Below are positions 19,523-27,471 of a stretch of 64,000 nt of DNA, one piece after another. The DNA comes from Bradyrhizobium sp. AUGA SZCCT0158 (GTDB lineage Bacteria > Pseudomonadota > Alphaproteobacteria > Rhizobiales > Xanthobacteraceae): contig NZ_JAFCME010000004.1 in NCBI RefSeq assembly GCF_018130065.1, forward strand, positions 62,001 through 126,000. Direction: 5' to 3'. Every line of letters starts with the position of its first letter. The first letter of the stretch is position 1. The notes under the pieces were generated by a model. It searched no databases. It was not told the DNA's origin and saw only the letters and a list, made by a program, of their open reading frames with translations. A program made the position numbers and the translations under genes.

Positions 19523-19659
19523 GATAGGCACGATCGCGCGACGAAATATTGCGGGTCAGCTTCACGAGAAAAGTCGGACCGTCACAACAGCTGATTAGAC
19601 AGGTATGTGAATCTGCCTGATAAGCGGCGATGTTCATTCGCATTTGCCGCTAAGTCGAA

Positions 19660-20580
19660 ATGCCTGGTTCGTTGATCGTTCCTTCCCCCGGCGATCTCCA
19701 ATTCATTGCTCGCCACGCACTAAAGACTCCTGTGCGAACTTCGCCCGTGCTGGACGCGCAGGTCGGGCGGATGATCCACGTCAAGGATGAGACCGTTCAA
19801 CGCAGCGGATCGTTCAAGTTTCGCGGTGCCGTACTTGGGTTAGGAAACGCCGAGCGAGGTGTTGTTGCTGCCGGAGCAGGAAATTTTCCAATCGCGGTTG
19901 GTTTGGCGGCTCAGGTGCTCGACAAACCAGCCTGTCTGTTTATGCCCGGCGACGCACCAGATCTCAAACGAGAACAGGCGCGGAAAACCGGAGCTGAGAT
20001 GAAGATCGCCGGGCGGTCGGAGCTAACTGCACGTGCGCAGGCGGAAGCGCGGAGACGCGGGTGGCGTAACCTGCACGCCTTCGAAGACATCGAGATGATT
20101 GCGGGAAGCTATACGCTTGGTTCGGAGGTGGCAGCCGCCATTGAGGCGAGCAGTCCTGCTTCCGATGCGGTGGTTGTGGCCTGCGGCGGTGGCGGACTGG
20201 CTGCGGGTGTGACTCTTGCGCTGCGGTCGCGGTCTATTTCCGCTGCGATCTATGTTGTCGAGCCCGCCACCCACAGACGATACGCCCGGGCACGCGAAGC
20301 GGGGATGCCAGTCCGGATCGAATCTTCAGGGGATACGATATGCGATGCGCTGCGCGCGCGTCAGATCGGGACGCGCGCATTCGAAATCCTGGAGCAGTCG
20401 AACGTCCGGGTGTGCGCGGTCGATGACGAGCTTGTGCAGGGTGCAAGGGCGCTGCTCCACGCGACATGCGGCATCCGGGCGGAGCCGAGCGGAGCGTTGG
20501 CGATGGGAGCGGTCCTCGGCGGCGCCATCGGCAGCGAGCATTCGCGCGTCTGGGTCATTGCTTGCGGAGGAAATGCGTAA
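19660..20580 (+). CDS. PLP-dependent threonine/serine dehydratase-like protein
   Basis: A 306-aa fold-type II PLP enzyme, shorter than biosynthetic threonine dehydratase because no ACT domain is present. The PLP lysine is K53 in QRSGSFKFRGA and the phosphate-binding loop is CGGGGLAAG (about residue 175). It resembles catabolic threonine ammonia-lyase, serine racemase and related ectoine-region enzymes; the substrate is not resolvable by eye. GC content looks slightly lower than its neighbours. No good ribosome site precedes the ATG at 19660. Confidence 0.82.
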   Translation: MPGSLIVPSPGDLQFIARHALKTPVRTSPVLDAQVGRMIHVKDETVQRSGSFKFRGAVLGLGNAERGVVAAGAGNFPIAVGLAAQVLDKPACLFMPGDAPDLKREQARKTGAEMKIAGRSELTARAQAEARRRGWRNLHAFEDIEMIAGSYTLGSEVAAAIEASSPASDAVVVACGGGGLAAGVTLALRSRSISAAIYVVEPATHRRYARAREAGMPVRIESSGDTICDALRARQIGTRAFEILEQSNVRVCAVDDELVQGARALLHATCGIRAEPSGALAMGAVLGGAIGSEHSRVWVIACGGNA

Positions 20581-20802
20581 ACCTTTGCCGTTGGAGAGAG
20601 AATGCCAGCGCCGCAAGGCTCAACCTGGAAAGCTCTTGTTAAACGCGGCGGCGTCACCGGTTCCTCCAAGGTGGAAAGGCTTGCCGCTGCCGGCAAGATT
20701 TTCCGGTCGGTCCAGTCTGGCTGTGGGAACACCAGTCTTTTCAATCATCTCCGCGTGCCATGGCGATTGCTTTCACCCTGAATGCTGCGGAAGGGTGTAT
20801 CG

Positions 20803-21483
20803 ATGATTACGAGTACGGCTGGTGCCGGGAGCTATTTGCGTCCCGCGCAAACCTCTTCGACGACGGTGTTGACGCGGGCCGACGCGTTACCCGTGCCCCA
20901 GGCAGATGCAAGCACCACAACGGAAAAAGCGAAGCAGGGCATTCCGGTTTCGGAGCTGAAGAAGCTCGACACATCCGGATTGAAGGCCGTCTCGATCAAG
21001 GACCACCCCGAGCTGCGCGACCGGATGGCGATGATGTGGCTGGCGACGCAAGCCGCGAATTCAGCCGCTGCCACCGATGTGCCCGACAATGCGCCGCAAA
21101 ACATCTATGCCACCGTCAAGGTCAACGGCAAGGTCGTGGCCACCCTTTCTAACGGCGGGTCTTCGGTGATGACGAACGCCGCCGCGGCAACGGTCGGGGA
21201 CCTGCAAGATCCTCCCGGCCTGATCGGTGGCCCTGATCTGGCGCAATCGCGCGCGGAGCGTATCGCGAAAGGCGTGGGCGGGACGATCGAGAAGGCTTCC
21301 ACGGCGATCACGCAATCGGCATGGCGGCCACGTCAGAGCGTGTCGACAAGCTATACACGCCAGCAATTGGATGCGGCCTTCGAGGCGATGCAGGCGGAAG
21401 GGCAAAAGGCCATCGCGCAGCGGCAGACGGGTTATTCAGTTCCGCAGGGGTCCGCCGGCGCCTATGCGGATATCAGTGCCTGA
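20803..21483 (+). CDS. Hypothetical protein, low-complexity Ala/Thr-rich
   Basis: A 226-aa protein with no recognised domain. The first 60 residues are Thr/Ser/Ala-rich, followed by a repeat-free region with a GKVVATLSNGGSSVMTN strand-turn and an Ala/Gln-rich C-terminus. The ATG at 20803 has GGAAGG at 8 bases; another ATG lies at 20782. It has no signal peptide or membrane span. Similar unannotated proteins occur in Bradyrhizobium as far as I recall, but I cannot give a function. Confidence 0.7.
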   Translation: MITSTAGAGSYLRPAQTSSTTVLTRADALPVPQADASTTTEKAKQGIPVSELKKLDTSGLKAVSIKDHPELRDRMAMMWLATQAANSAAATDVPDNAPQNIYATVKVNGKVVATLSNGGSSVMTNAAAATVGDLQDPPGLIGGPDLAQSRAERIAKGVGGTIEKASTAITQSAWRPRQSVSTSYTRQQLDAAFEAMQAEGQKAIAQRQTGYSVPQGSAGAYADISA

Positions 21484-21577
21484 GGCTGCTTGGGGAATGC
21501 CGTAAGATCCCGGATGTTGTTGCGCTACTGTTGCCGGAACCCGAGGCAGATTCTATAGCTGCCGCCGGGAGCATCAC

Positions 21578-21691
21578 ATGACCAACATCTTCACGTTCTT
21601 TTCGACGCGCATGCTGCTGCAGATCATCTTTGTCCTGGGGGCGACCGTCGCGATGAAGGCCTGGAACCTCGGTTTGGTGTTCGGCGGCTAA
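21578..21691 (+). CDS. 37-aa small membrane protein
   Basis: A short ORF encoding MTNIFTFFSTRMLLQIIF and ending NLGLVFGG, with one hydrophobic stretch at about residues 10-28. A GGGAG ribosome site lies at proper spacing before the ATG. It is convergent with lpxXL, ending 25 bases from that gene's stop. A single-pass inner-membrane peptide is the likely form; I do not know its role. Confidence 0.6.
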   Translation: MTNIFTFFSTRMLLQIIFVLGATVAMKAWNLGLVFGG

Positions 21692-21716
21692 GCCGGCCCG
21701 GGCTACCAACGGTGCG

Positions 21717-22652
21717 CTACCGCCACCTTCGGTGCAGCCACAGCCACTGGTCCGGATATTCGCGCACCCAGCCCTCGATGACAGAGGTCACGGCCTGCAT
21801 CGTGCCGGCGATGTCGATCTGTCCTGACGCATCGCGCACCGGCTTGACCTCTTCGGAGAGTTCGGCGCGGAAGCGATGGTTGGGCAGGCGAATGATACGC
21901 ACGCCATGGATCGGGCATTCGACCTGGCGCACCAGCCGCGCCAGCGTCGGATTGGCCTTGGTCTTGCGGCCGAAGAAGGTGACGTCGACGCCGTTGGTCA
22001 AATACTGATCGACCAGCATCGCGACGTGCTGGTTGTTTTGCAGCGCTTCGGCGAGCTTGAGCGGCGCCTCGCGGCCGGCCGGAATCAAGGTGCCCATTTT
22101 GACGGCGCGGATCCGCTCGATCGCGCGATCGGCGGATTCGCTGTTGGGCCGCCGGAACAGGATCGCGCAATCGAGCCCGTGCGCGACGGCGCCGAGCGCG
22201 GGTATTTCCCAATTGCCGAGATGGCTCGCGAAGATGATGGCCGGCTTGCCGTCGTCCCTGAGCTGATCGAAGATCTGCTTGGTCCGCGCGCCGAACTCGA
22301 TGCGGCTGGGCTTGTCCGGATGATCGACGTCGTAATCCCAGATGTGATCGAGATGGGCAAATTCAGCGCCGATGCGGCCGAGATTGTCCCAGACGCCGGC
22401 CAGGATCTTCTCGATCTCTTCCGGCGATTTTTCCGGGAAGGCGGCCGTGAGGTTCTCGCGGCCGATCCGGTCCTCACGCAGCCTGCGGCCGATGAAGCGC
22501 GTGACGCGGCCGAAGAAATTGGCGGTCTTGTCCGGATCGAAATAGCGCGTGGTGCGCAACAACGCGATCGTCAGCCCGCCAACGGCGGCTTCCGCAACCG
22601 GCTTGGCGGCGTCGCGCAGGCGCGCCTTGGTTCGTAGGAGCAGGCGGTTCAT
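21717..22652 (-). CDS. lpxXL: Lipid A very-long-chain acyltransferase LpxXL (LpxL/HtrB family)
   Basis: A 311-aa inner-membrane acyltransferase of the LpxL/HtrB superfamily. The catalytic HX4E motif is HLGNWE at residues 144-149, followed by the FRRPNSESADRAIERIR segment typical of the family and a C-terminal WLHRRWR tail. Its place at the end of the acpXL cluster identifies it as the enzyme that transfers the 26- to 28-carbon hydroxy-acyl chain from AcpXL to the lipid A precursor. Start codons of this gene and the stop of the ketosynthase are 20 bases apart, consistent with one operon. Confidence 0.93.
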   Translation of the reverse strand: MNRLLLRTKARLRDAAKPVAEAAVGGLTIALLRTTRYFDPDKTANFFGRVTRFIGRRLREDRIGRENLTAAFPEKSPEEIEKILAGVWDNLGRIGAEFAHLDHIWDYDVDHPDKPSRIEFGARTKQIFDQLRDDGKPAIIFASHLGNWEIPALGAVAHGLDCAILFRRPNSESADRAIERIRAVKMGTLIPAGREAPLKLAEALQNNQHVAMLVDQYLTNGVDVTFFGRKTKANPTLARLVRQVECPIHGVRIIRLPNHRFRAELSEEVKPVRDASGQIDIAGTMQAVTSVIEGWVREYPDQWLWLHRRWR

Positions 22653-22672
22653 GTTCTCAAAAAGCGCAGCTG

Positions 22673-23950
22673 CTAAGCCGGTTCACGCGTCAGGATCAGC
22701 GAGGCATTCTGCCCGCCGAAGCCGAACGAGTTGGACATCACGGCCGTGACGCGGGCGTCGCGCGCCTTGTTGGCGACGACGTCGAACAAAATGGCCGGAT
22801 CCGGAACCTCGTAGTTGATGGTCGGCGGAATCCGCTGATGCTCGAGCGTCAGCAGCGAGAACACGGCCTCGACCGCGCCGGCGGCTGAAATCGTATGCCC
22901 GACCATCGACTTGTTCGACGACACCGGGATCTTCGGCAAATGATCGCCGAATACGACGGCGGTGGTGTTGTACTCCATCTTGTCGTTTTCCGGCGTCGCG
23001 GTGCCATGCGCGTTGATATGGTCGATCTGCTCCGGCTCGAGGCCGGCATCGGCCAGCGTCTTGCGCATGCAGCCGATGATCGGCTTGCCGTCCGGGCTGG
23101 AGCGGGTGCGGTGGAACGAGTCGGTCAGTTCGCCGCAGCCGGCGACGACGCCCAATATCCTGGCGCCCCGCGCCATTGCGGACTCATAGCTTTCCAGCAC
23201 CATTGCGCCGGCGCCTTCGGCCATGACGAAACCATCGCGGTTCTTCGAGAACGGTTTTGAAGCCGCTTGCGGCGGATCGTTCTGCGTCGATAGCGCCGAC
23301 AGCAGCGAGAACCGCACCAGGGCTTCCGGATTGACCGAGCCGTCGGTCGCCACGCACAGGGCGGCATCGGCGTCGCCGCGGCGGATCGCTTCAACGCCGA
23401 GCTGGATCGCGGTCGCACCGGACGCGCAGGCGGTGGAGAGCGAGATCGGCGAGCCCTTGGTGCCGTAGGTCTCGGCCAGATGGCTTGCCACCGAGCCGAA
23501 CATGAAACGATGATGGAACGCGGCGAACCGGCCGCCGCCGCTGACGCGCAGCATGTCTTCATAGCCGAAATCGGTCTTTCCGATCGCACGCCCGAGTTCC
23601 AGCCGCTGCGGCCACTCGACCTCGACGGGTGCCACCGCGAGGAACAGCGGCCCGGGGAAGTCGGCCTTGCCACCGATGGCAGCCTGTTCGAGCGCTTCCT
23701 CGGTCGCCAGTTTGGCCAGCTGCTCGGTCAGTCCAGTCGAGGAGACGGGATCGACACGGACGAAGTCGACCGTCCCCGCCATCGTCGACTTCAGGCCGTC
23801 GATCGGGAAGCGCGTCACGGTGCGAATGCCGGATTCGCCCGCGGTCAGCCTGGTCCAGTTGTCCTTCTTGCCGGCCCCAAGCGACGTCACGACGCCCATG
23901 CCGGTGACGACGACGATCGGCCTGCCGAATTTATCGCGTGGTGCTGACAT
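22673..23950 (-). CDS. fabF1XL: Beta-ketoacyl-ACP synthase, active (FabF1XL-like)
   Basis: A 425-aa ketosynthase with the complete catalytic triad: Cys175 in STACASG, His315 in INAHGTATP and His352 in SMVGHTISAAG. This is the canonical KAS II geometry. It should extend acyl chains on AcpXL beyond the length made by FabB/FabF of primary metabolism. I place the start at 23950 (MSAPRDKFGRP) after a GGGGGAAA ribosome site; an upstream in-frame start exists. Next to it lies a second ketosynthase-fold protein that lacks the catalytic residues, which suggests a heterodimer. Confidence 0.94.
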   Translation of the reverse strand: MSAPRDKFGRPIVVVTGMGVVTSLGAGKKDNWTRLTAGESGIRTVTRFPIDGLKSTMAGTVDFVRVDPVSSTGLTEQLAKLATEEALEQAAIGGKADFPGPLFLAVAPVEVEWPQRLELGRAIGKTDFGYEDMLRVSGGGRFAAFHHRFMFGSVASHLAETYGTKGSPISLSTACASGATAIQLGVEAIRRGDADAALCVATDGSVNPEALVRFSLLSALSTQNDPPQAASKPFSKNRDGFVMAEGAGAMVLESYESAMARGARILGVVAGCGELTDSFHRTRSSPDGKPIIGCMRKTLADAGLEPEQIDHINAHGTATPENDKMEYNTTAVVFGDHLPKIPVSSNKSMVGHTISAAGAVEAVFSLLTLEHQRIPPTINYEVPDPAILFDVVANKARDARVTAVMSNSFGFGGQNASLILTREPA

Positions 23951-24052
23951 GTTTCCCCCGTCGATGCTGCGCCGCAACTGCAAGCGCTCGCGCGCTCATT
24001 TCATGGTCTCGGCGTGATCCCGCCTGACAGCGATCTGGTTCCGGATCACGCG

Positions 24053-25255
24053 CTACTTGATCGCCTCGACCAGCGCCATGCCTTCGCCCTGCCAGTGACC
24101 GGCCCCGAGCACCACAATCTGGTCCGGCACACCAGGCTTTTCAACCTCGAGCCCGGTCGGATCGTTGGGCGGAAACAGCGCGCCGCGCGACAGCGACAGT
24201 GCCGCCAGCGCCAGTCCCAGCGGAAACTGGGTTTCCAGCGTGTGGCCGAACATCGTCCCGGTCGCGCGCACGGCAAAGCCGGGATGCTGGCGCAGGAATT
24301 CCTTTTCTTCCGACGTCACCGGTCCGACGCCGGTCGCGCCGGTAATCAGGTTGCCGGTATCGCCGGTGACGCCGAGCTTCGGCCACAGCGCTTCCAGCGA
24401 TTTCGTCACCGCGCCGGGTTGCTTGCGTTGGGCGAGGTCGGCGACCACTTTGGTCAGCCGGGCGTAGGGCTTGGCGCCGCGGGCTTCGGCGTGCTCGCGG
24501 GATTCCATCACCAGGAAGCAGCCGGCGGAGCCGAGCGCGAAACCGCCTTTGTCGTCGCGCTGCCACACCGGGGTGTATTTCTCGGTCAGATTGAAATCGC
24601 CGAATTCATAGAGGATGAGCAGATCGGGGCGCTCGCCATTATGCGCGGCGCCGACCAGCGCGATTTCGCTCTGCCCGGATTCGATTCGCGCCAGTGCGAT
24701 CCGCGCCGCATCGATGGAGGCTGCTTCCTCGCCCATGAAGGTGCGCGAGGTTCCGGACACGCCATGGACGATGGCGATGTTGCCGGCGAGCAGGTTGGAG
24801 AGCTGGGCCAGAAACAGCGTCGGCCGCAAATCATTCATCAGCCGTTCGTTGAGGAAGGCCGGACTCGAATTGCCCTTGGCGTCGGCGTTCATGATCGCGA
24901 GGTCGACGGCAATGTCGCGCTCGCCGCCGCCGGCGGCCACGATCATGTCCATCCGTCCCAGGATTTCCTGGTTGCCTTTGACGCCGGCGGAATCCAGCGC
25001 CAGCCCGGCGGCATAGGTACCGATGCGCTGCCAGGCTTCCATCTGGCGCTGGTCGCCCTTTTTCGGGATCTGCGCGTCAAAGCTGACCGGGGCGAGGGGA
25101 TGGACGATGTAAGGCGCGAAGCGCTTGTCGTCGACATTGATGCGCTTCTGGTTCAGCGCATCCCAATGCGCATCCAGTCCCTCACCGAGCGAGGACACGA
25201 TGCCGATGCCGGTGATCCAGACTTCCTTGGCAGCCGGTGCCGTGGGTTCAGTCAT
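24053..25255 (-). CDS. fabF2XL: Beta-ketoacyl-ACP synthase homologue lacking active-site Cys (FabF2XL-like)
   Basis: A 400-aa protein with the KAS fold, starting EVWITGIGIVSSLGEG, but the nucleophile is absent: the segment aligned to TACASG reads VHGVSGTS, with Gly165 in place of Cys, and the first catalytic His region reads ITGATGVG in place of NAHGTAT. The second His (GHT, residue 338) is kept. Enzyme condensation activity is therefore unlikely. By analogy with chain-length factors of type II polyketide synthases it may set product length by pairing with FabF1XL. It overlaps fabZ by 8 bases, so the two are in one operon. Confidence 0.9.
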   Translation of the reverse strand: MTEPTAPAAKEVWITGIGIVSSLGEGLDAHWDALNQKRINVDDKRFAPYIVHPLAPVSFDAQIPKKGDQRQMEAWQRIGTYAAGLALDSAGVKGNQEILGRMDMIVAAGGGERDIAVDLAIMNADAKGNSSPAFLNERLMNDLRPTLFLAQLSNLLAGNIAIVHGVSGTSRTFMGEEAASIDAARIALARIESGQSEIALVGAAHNGERPDLLILYEFGDFNLTEKYTPVWQRDDKGGFALGSAGCFLVMESREHAEARGAKPYARLTKVVADLAQRKQPGAVTKSLEALWPKLGVTGDTGNLITGATGVGPVTSEEKEFLRQHPGFAVRATGTMFGHTLETQFPLGLALAALSLSRGALFPPNDPTGLEVEKPGVPDQIVVLGAGHWQGEGMALVEAIK

Positions 25256-25721
25256 GCTTCAGCACCTGCATGGGGAACCCGATCTTTTCGGCCATCGCGT
25301 CCATGTGGACACGAAAGGCAGGGTCGGGGAATGGGGTAAGGCCGAAGGTTATTTCAGCGCTGCACTTCAGTTCCTTGCCGATGCGGCCCTTGGCCTTGGT
25401 GACCGCAAAGCCGGAACCTTCGTGCTCGACCTTGGCTTCGATCGTCAGCAACTGACCGGGACTGACGAAACCCCGCATCTTGGCTTCCTTGACGATGGCC
25501 AGGAACGGCATGCGCTCGAACTTCAACACGCCGAGCAAAAGCCAGCCCGAACTCTGCGCCATCGCTTCGGTCAGCAGGACACCGGGCATGATTGGAAAGC
25601 CGGGGAAGTGCCCCTCGAAAATGGTGTGCTTTTCCGGAACCTGGGCTTCGACCACAATCGTCCGTTCGCCGAGATTGAGGTCGACGATACGGTCGATCAG
25701 CTTGAAATAATCAAGGTCCAT
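25248..25721 (-). CDS. fabZXL: 3-hydroxyacyl-ACP dehydratase FabZ-type
   Basis: A 157-aa hot-dog-fold dehydratase. The catalytic His38 and Glu52 lie in GHFPGFPIMPGVLLTEAMAQ, the family signature. The longer C-terminus and gene order identify it as the cluster-specific FabZXL, which removes water from 3-hydroxyacyl-AcpXL in each cycle of very-long-chain acyl synthesis. It overlaps the start of the downstream ketosynthase by 8 bases and follows acpXL by 9 bases. Confidence 0.93.
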   Translation of the reverse strand: MDLDYFKLIDRIVDLNLGERTIVVEAQVPEKHTIFEGHFPGFPIMPGVLLTEAMAQSSGWLLLGVLKFERMPFLAIVKEAKMRGFVSPGQLLTIEAKVEHEGSGFAVTKAKGRIGKELKCSAEITFGLTPFPDPAFRVHMDAMAEKIGFPMQVLKHD

Positions 25722-25730
25722 GGTGGGCGA

Positions 25731-26024
25731 TTACGCGCCCGTGCCCGCGTTCTTGGCCGCGACCAGTTCGTCGATACGATCGGCGAGATTCTTCAGCACG
25801 AAGTACTGTTCGGTCGTGGCCTTGCCGTCGTTGACCTCCTGGGTCCATTTTTCGAGCGGCATCTTGATCCCGAACGCCTTGTCGATGGCAAAGGCGATGT
25901 CGAGAAAGTCCAGGCTGTCGATGCCCAGATCGTCGATGGCGTGACTCTCCGGCTTGATCGTGTCGCGCGGAATGTCGCAAGTCTCGGCGATAATGTTGGC
26001 GATCTGATCGAATGTAGAAGACAT
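25731..26024 (-). CDS. acpXL: Acyl carrier protein AcpXL
   Basis: A 97-aa acidic carrier protein dedicated to very-long-chain hydroxy-acyl groups for lipid A. The phosphopantetheine Ser37 sits in [21 protein letters not shown], and the sequence closely follows rhizobial AcpXL, including [10 protein letters not shown]. Two adjacent ATGs (26027, 26024) are possible; the second has better spacing to AAGG. It is the first gene of the minus-strand cluster acpXL-fabZ-KAS-KAS-lpxXL, so a promoter should lie in 26028-26200. Confidence 0.95.
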   Translation of the reverse strand: MSSTFDQIANIIAETCDIPRDTIKPESHAIDDLGIDSLDFLDIAFAIDKAFGIKMPLEKWTQEVNDGKATTEQYFVLKNLADRIDELVAAKNAGTGA

Positions 26025-26204
26025 CATTAAGCCTTTGATATACTGGAGATAAATCCGGGACGGCTAGGGGGAGGCGGGCGCGGCGTTTTTCCCTCGGCCG
26101 GAGTCGAGAGCCCGTATATCGGAGCGCAGCCCTGAGTTCAATGGAGGTTGGCAACCCCTGTGGGGACCGATTTATCGGCAAAAACGGCCGTTTAGGCCTG
26201 CCTT

Positions 26205-26525
26205 CTAACTGTGCGGCATTGCGGAAATCCGGGCGCAGTCCCGGCGTCCCATCAGCACGCAATCCTGGGTCTTGCGCAGATCGGCAATGCTGATCGCGAG
26301 CCATATCCCGATTACCGTCAGCGCCATCGTGAAGGCCAGGGCCGCAATGTTGGCCAGCATGCGATGGCGGAAGTCGTCCGGCTCGTCACGGGACCGTTCG
26401 TAGCGGGACAGATCGCTTGCCGCCGGTTGGGCACTGGTCGGGGCGGGCGACTGGACATTGGACGCGGCAGGCTCGTCCCGCCGGCTGGGGGGATGGGCCG
26501 AGGTGCGCGGCCGGAATTTGACCAC
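26205..26525 (-). CDS. Hypothetical single-pass membrane protein with cysteine-containing tail
   Basis: A 106-aa protein with an N-terminal Pro/Ala/Ser-rich, charged region (starting VKFRPRTS) and one hydrophobic segment in IAALAFTMALTVIGIWLAISIA, followed by the tail RKTQDCVLMGRRDCARI containing two Cys. The tail resembles that of unannotated Bradyrhizobium proteins I remember, which supports it as real. The start is uncertain: GTG at 26525 is the first plausible codon before the conserved VKFRPRT start. It ends about 180 bases before acpXL begins. No function known. Confidence 0.65.
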   Translation of the reverse strand: MVKFRPRTSAHPPSRRDEPAASNVQSPAPTSAQPAASDLSRYERSRDEPDDFRHRMLANIAALAFTMALTVIGIWLAISIADLRKTQDCVLMGRRDCARISAMPHS

Positions 26526-26698
26526 GACGTGCTCGTCATCCCCTTGTATGGGCAGCTGAGTCTTCACTGCAGTCGGTCCACAAAGCTTGTAGTCCTGTTT
26601 AGCATGCCGGCCGTGCTTCCAACATAAAATGTTGGTGCGTATCCACGCAGGCCCATCCCCGCAGAGTCTCATGGAACCTGCGCTTGGCGACCGTGTGG

Positions 26699-27277
26699 CT
26701 ATTTCGGCAGCCGCCCCATCATGTAGAATTCGTCGTTCGGCCGCATCGCGGTGACGTTGGCCAGCCGGTTCGACAGCGCAAAGAACGCGGAGATCGCCGT
26801 GATGTCCCAGATGTCGTCGTCGGAGAATCCGTGGCCGGCGATCTCGGTAAAATCCTGTTCGGAAACCGTGTTCGCCTCCTGGCTCACCTTCATGGCGAAG
26901 TCGAGCATGGCGCGCTGGCGCGGCGTGATGTCGGCCTTGCGGTAGTTGACGGCGATCTGGTCGGCGATGACAGGGTTCTTCGCCCGGATGCGCAGGATCG
27001 CGCCGTGGGCGATCACGCAGTAATGGCACTGGTTGGCGCTGGACGTCGCCACCACGATCATTTCGCGCTCGGCCTTGGAGAGGCCGCTGTCCTTTTCCAT
27101 CAGCGCATCATGATAGGCAAAGAACGCGCGAAACTCGTCGGGACGGTAGGCCAGCGTCAGAAAGACATTGGGCACGAAGCCCGATTTCTCCTGCACCGCC
27201 AGGATCCGGGTGCGGATATCCTCCGGCAGCTTGTCGAGGGAGGGTGTCGGGAAGCGTTTTGCAACAGGCTGCGTCAT
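26699..27277 (-). CDS. AhpD-like alkylhydroperoxidase / peroxidase-related protein
   Basis: A 192-aa protein of the carboxymuconolactone decarboxylase/AhpD superfamily. The redox motif CHYCVIAHG gives Cys84, Cys87 and His91, the E-x-CxxC-xxxH pattern of AhpD-type enzymes, with TSSANQ just before it. The size and the N-terminal FVPNVFLTLAYRP point to the peroxidase-related subfamily (TIGR01926-like). It would reduce organic hydroperoxides with an unknown electron donor. It is a single gene, separated from its neighbours by repeats. Confidence 0.88.
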   Translation of the reverse strand: MTQPVAKRFPTPSLDKLPEDIRTRILAVQEKSGFVPNVFLTLAYRPDEFRAFFAYHDALMEKDSGLSKAEREMIVVATSSANQCHYCVIAHGAILRIRAKNPVIADQIAVNYRKADITPRQRAMLDFAMKVSQEANTVSEQDFTEIAGHGFSDDDIWDITAISAFFALSNRLANVTAMRPNDEFYMMGRLPK

Positions 27278-27330
27278 GGAATGGTTCCGGCTTTGGCCGC
27301 GCGATGCGGCGCTGATGGCTGAACCATATA

Positions 27331-27380
27331 AAGCGTTTTCGAGCGAAGTGGATACCGGTTCGCGTGAAGAAAACGCGTCA
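27331..27380. repeat. Palindromic repeat of Rhizobiales type
   Basis: A 50-base intergenic element with inverted arms GCGTTTTC (27333-27340) and GAAAACGC (27369-27376), and an internal GAAGTGGATACCGGTTCGCG. The same element is found in many intergenic sites of Bradyrhizobium-type genomes. It lies between an AhpD-like gene and HerA. Confidence 0.8.
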
Positions 27381-27435
27381 ACACAACCGCGTTTGCTGCC
27401 GAGCTAACTGCCCGGGACTTGATCCCGGCAGGCGG

Positions 27436-27463
27436 GTTCGCGCACAAAAAAACCTGCGCGAAC
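27436..27463 (-). terminator. Hairpin after herA
   Basis: Nine-base arms GTTCGCGCA and TGCGCGAAC flank an A-rich loop, 9 bases beyond the stop of the HerA gene. On the minus strand the loop is T-rich but there is no T-tract after the stem, so it may be a weak terminator. Confidence 0.4.
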
Positions 27464-27471
27464 ACCAATGG

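Noticed and set aside
20602..20781. A 59-codon plus-strand frame (starting MPAPQGSTWKALVKRG)
   Set aside because: It ends on the start of the next candidate gene, has no recognisable features and no support beyond being open.
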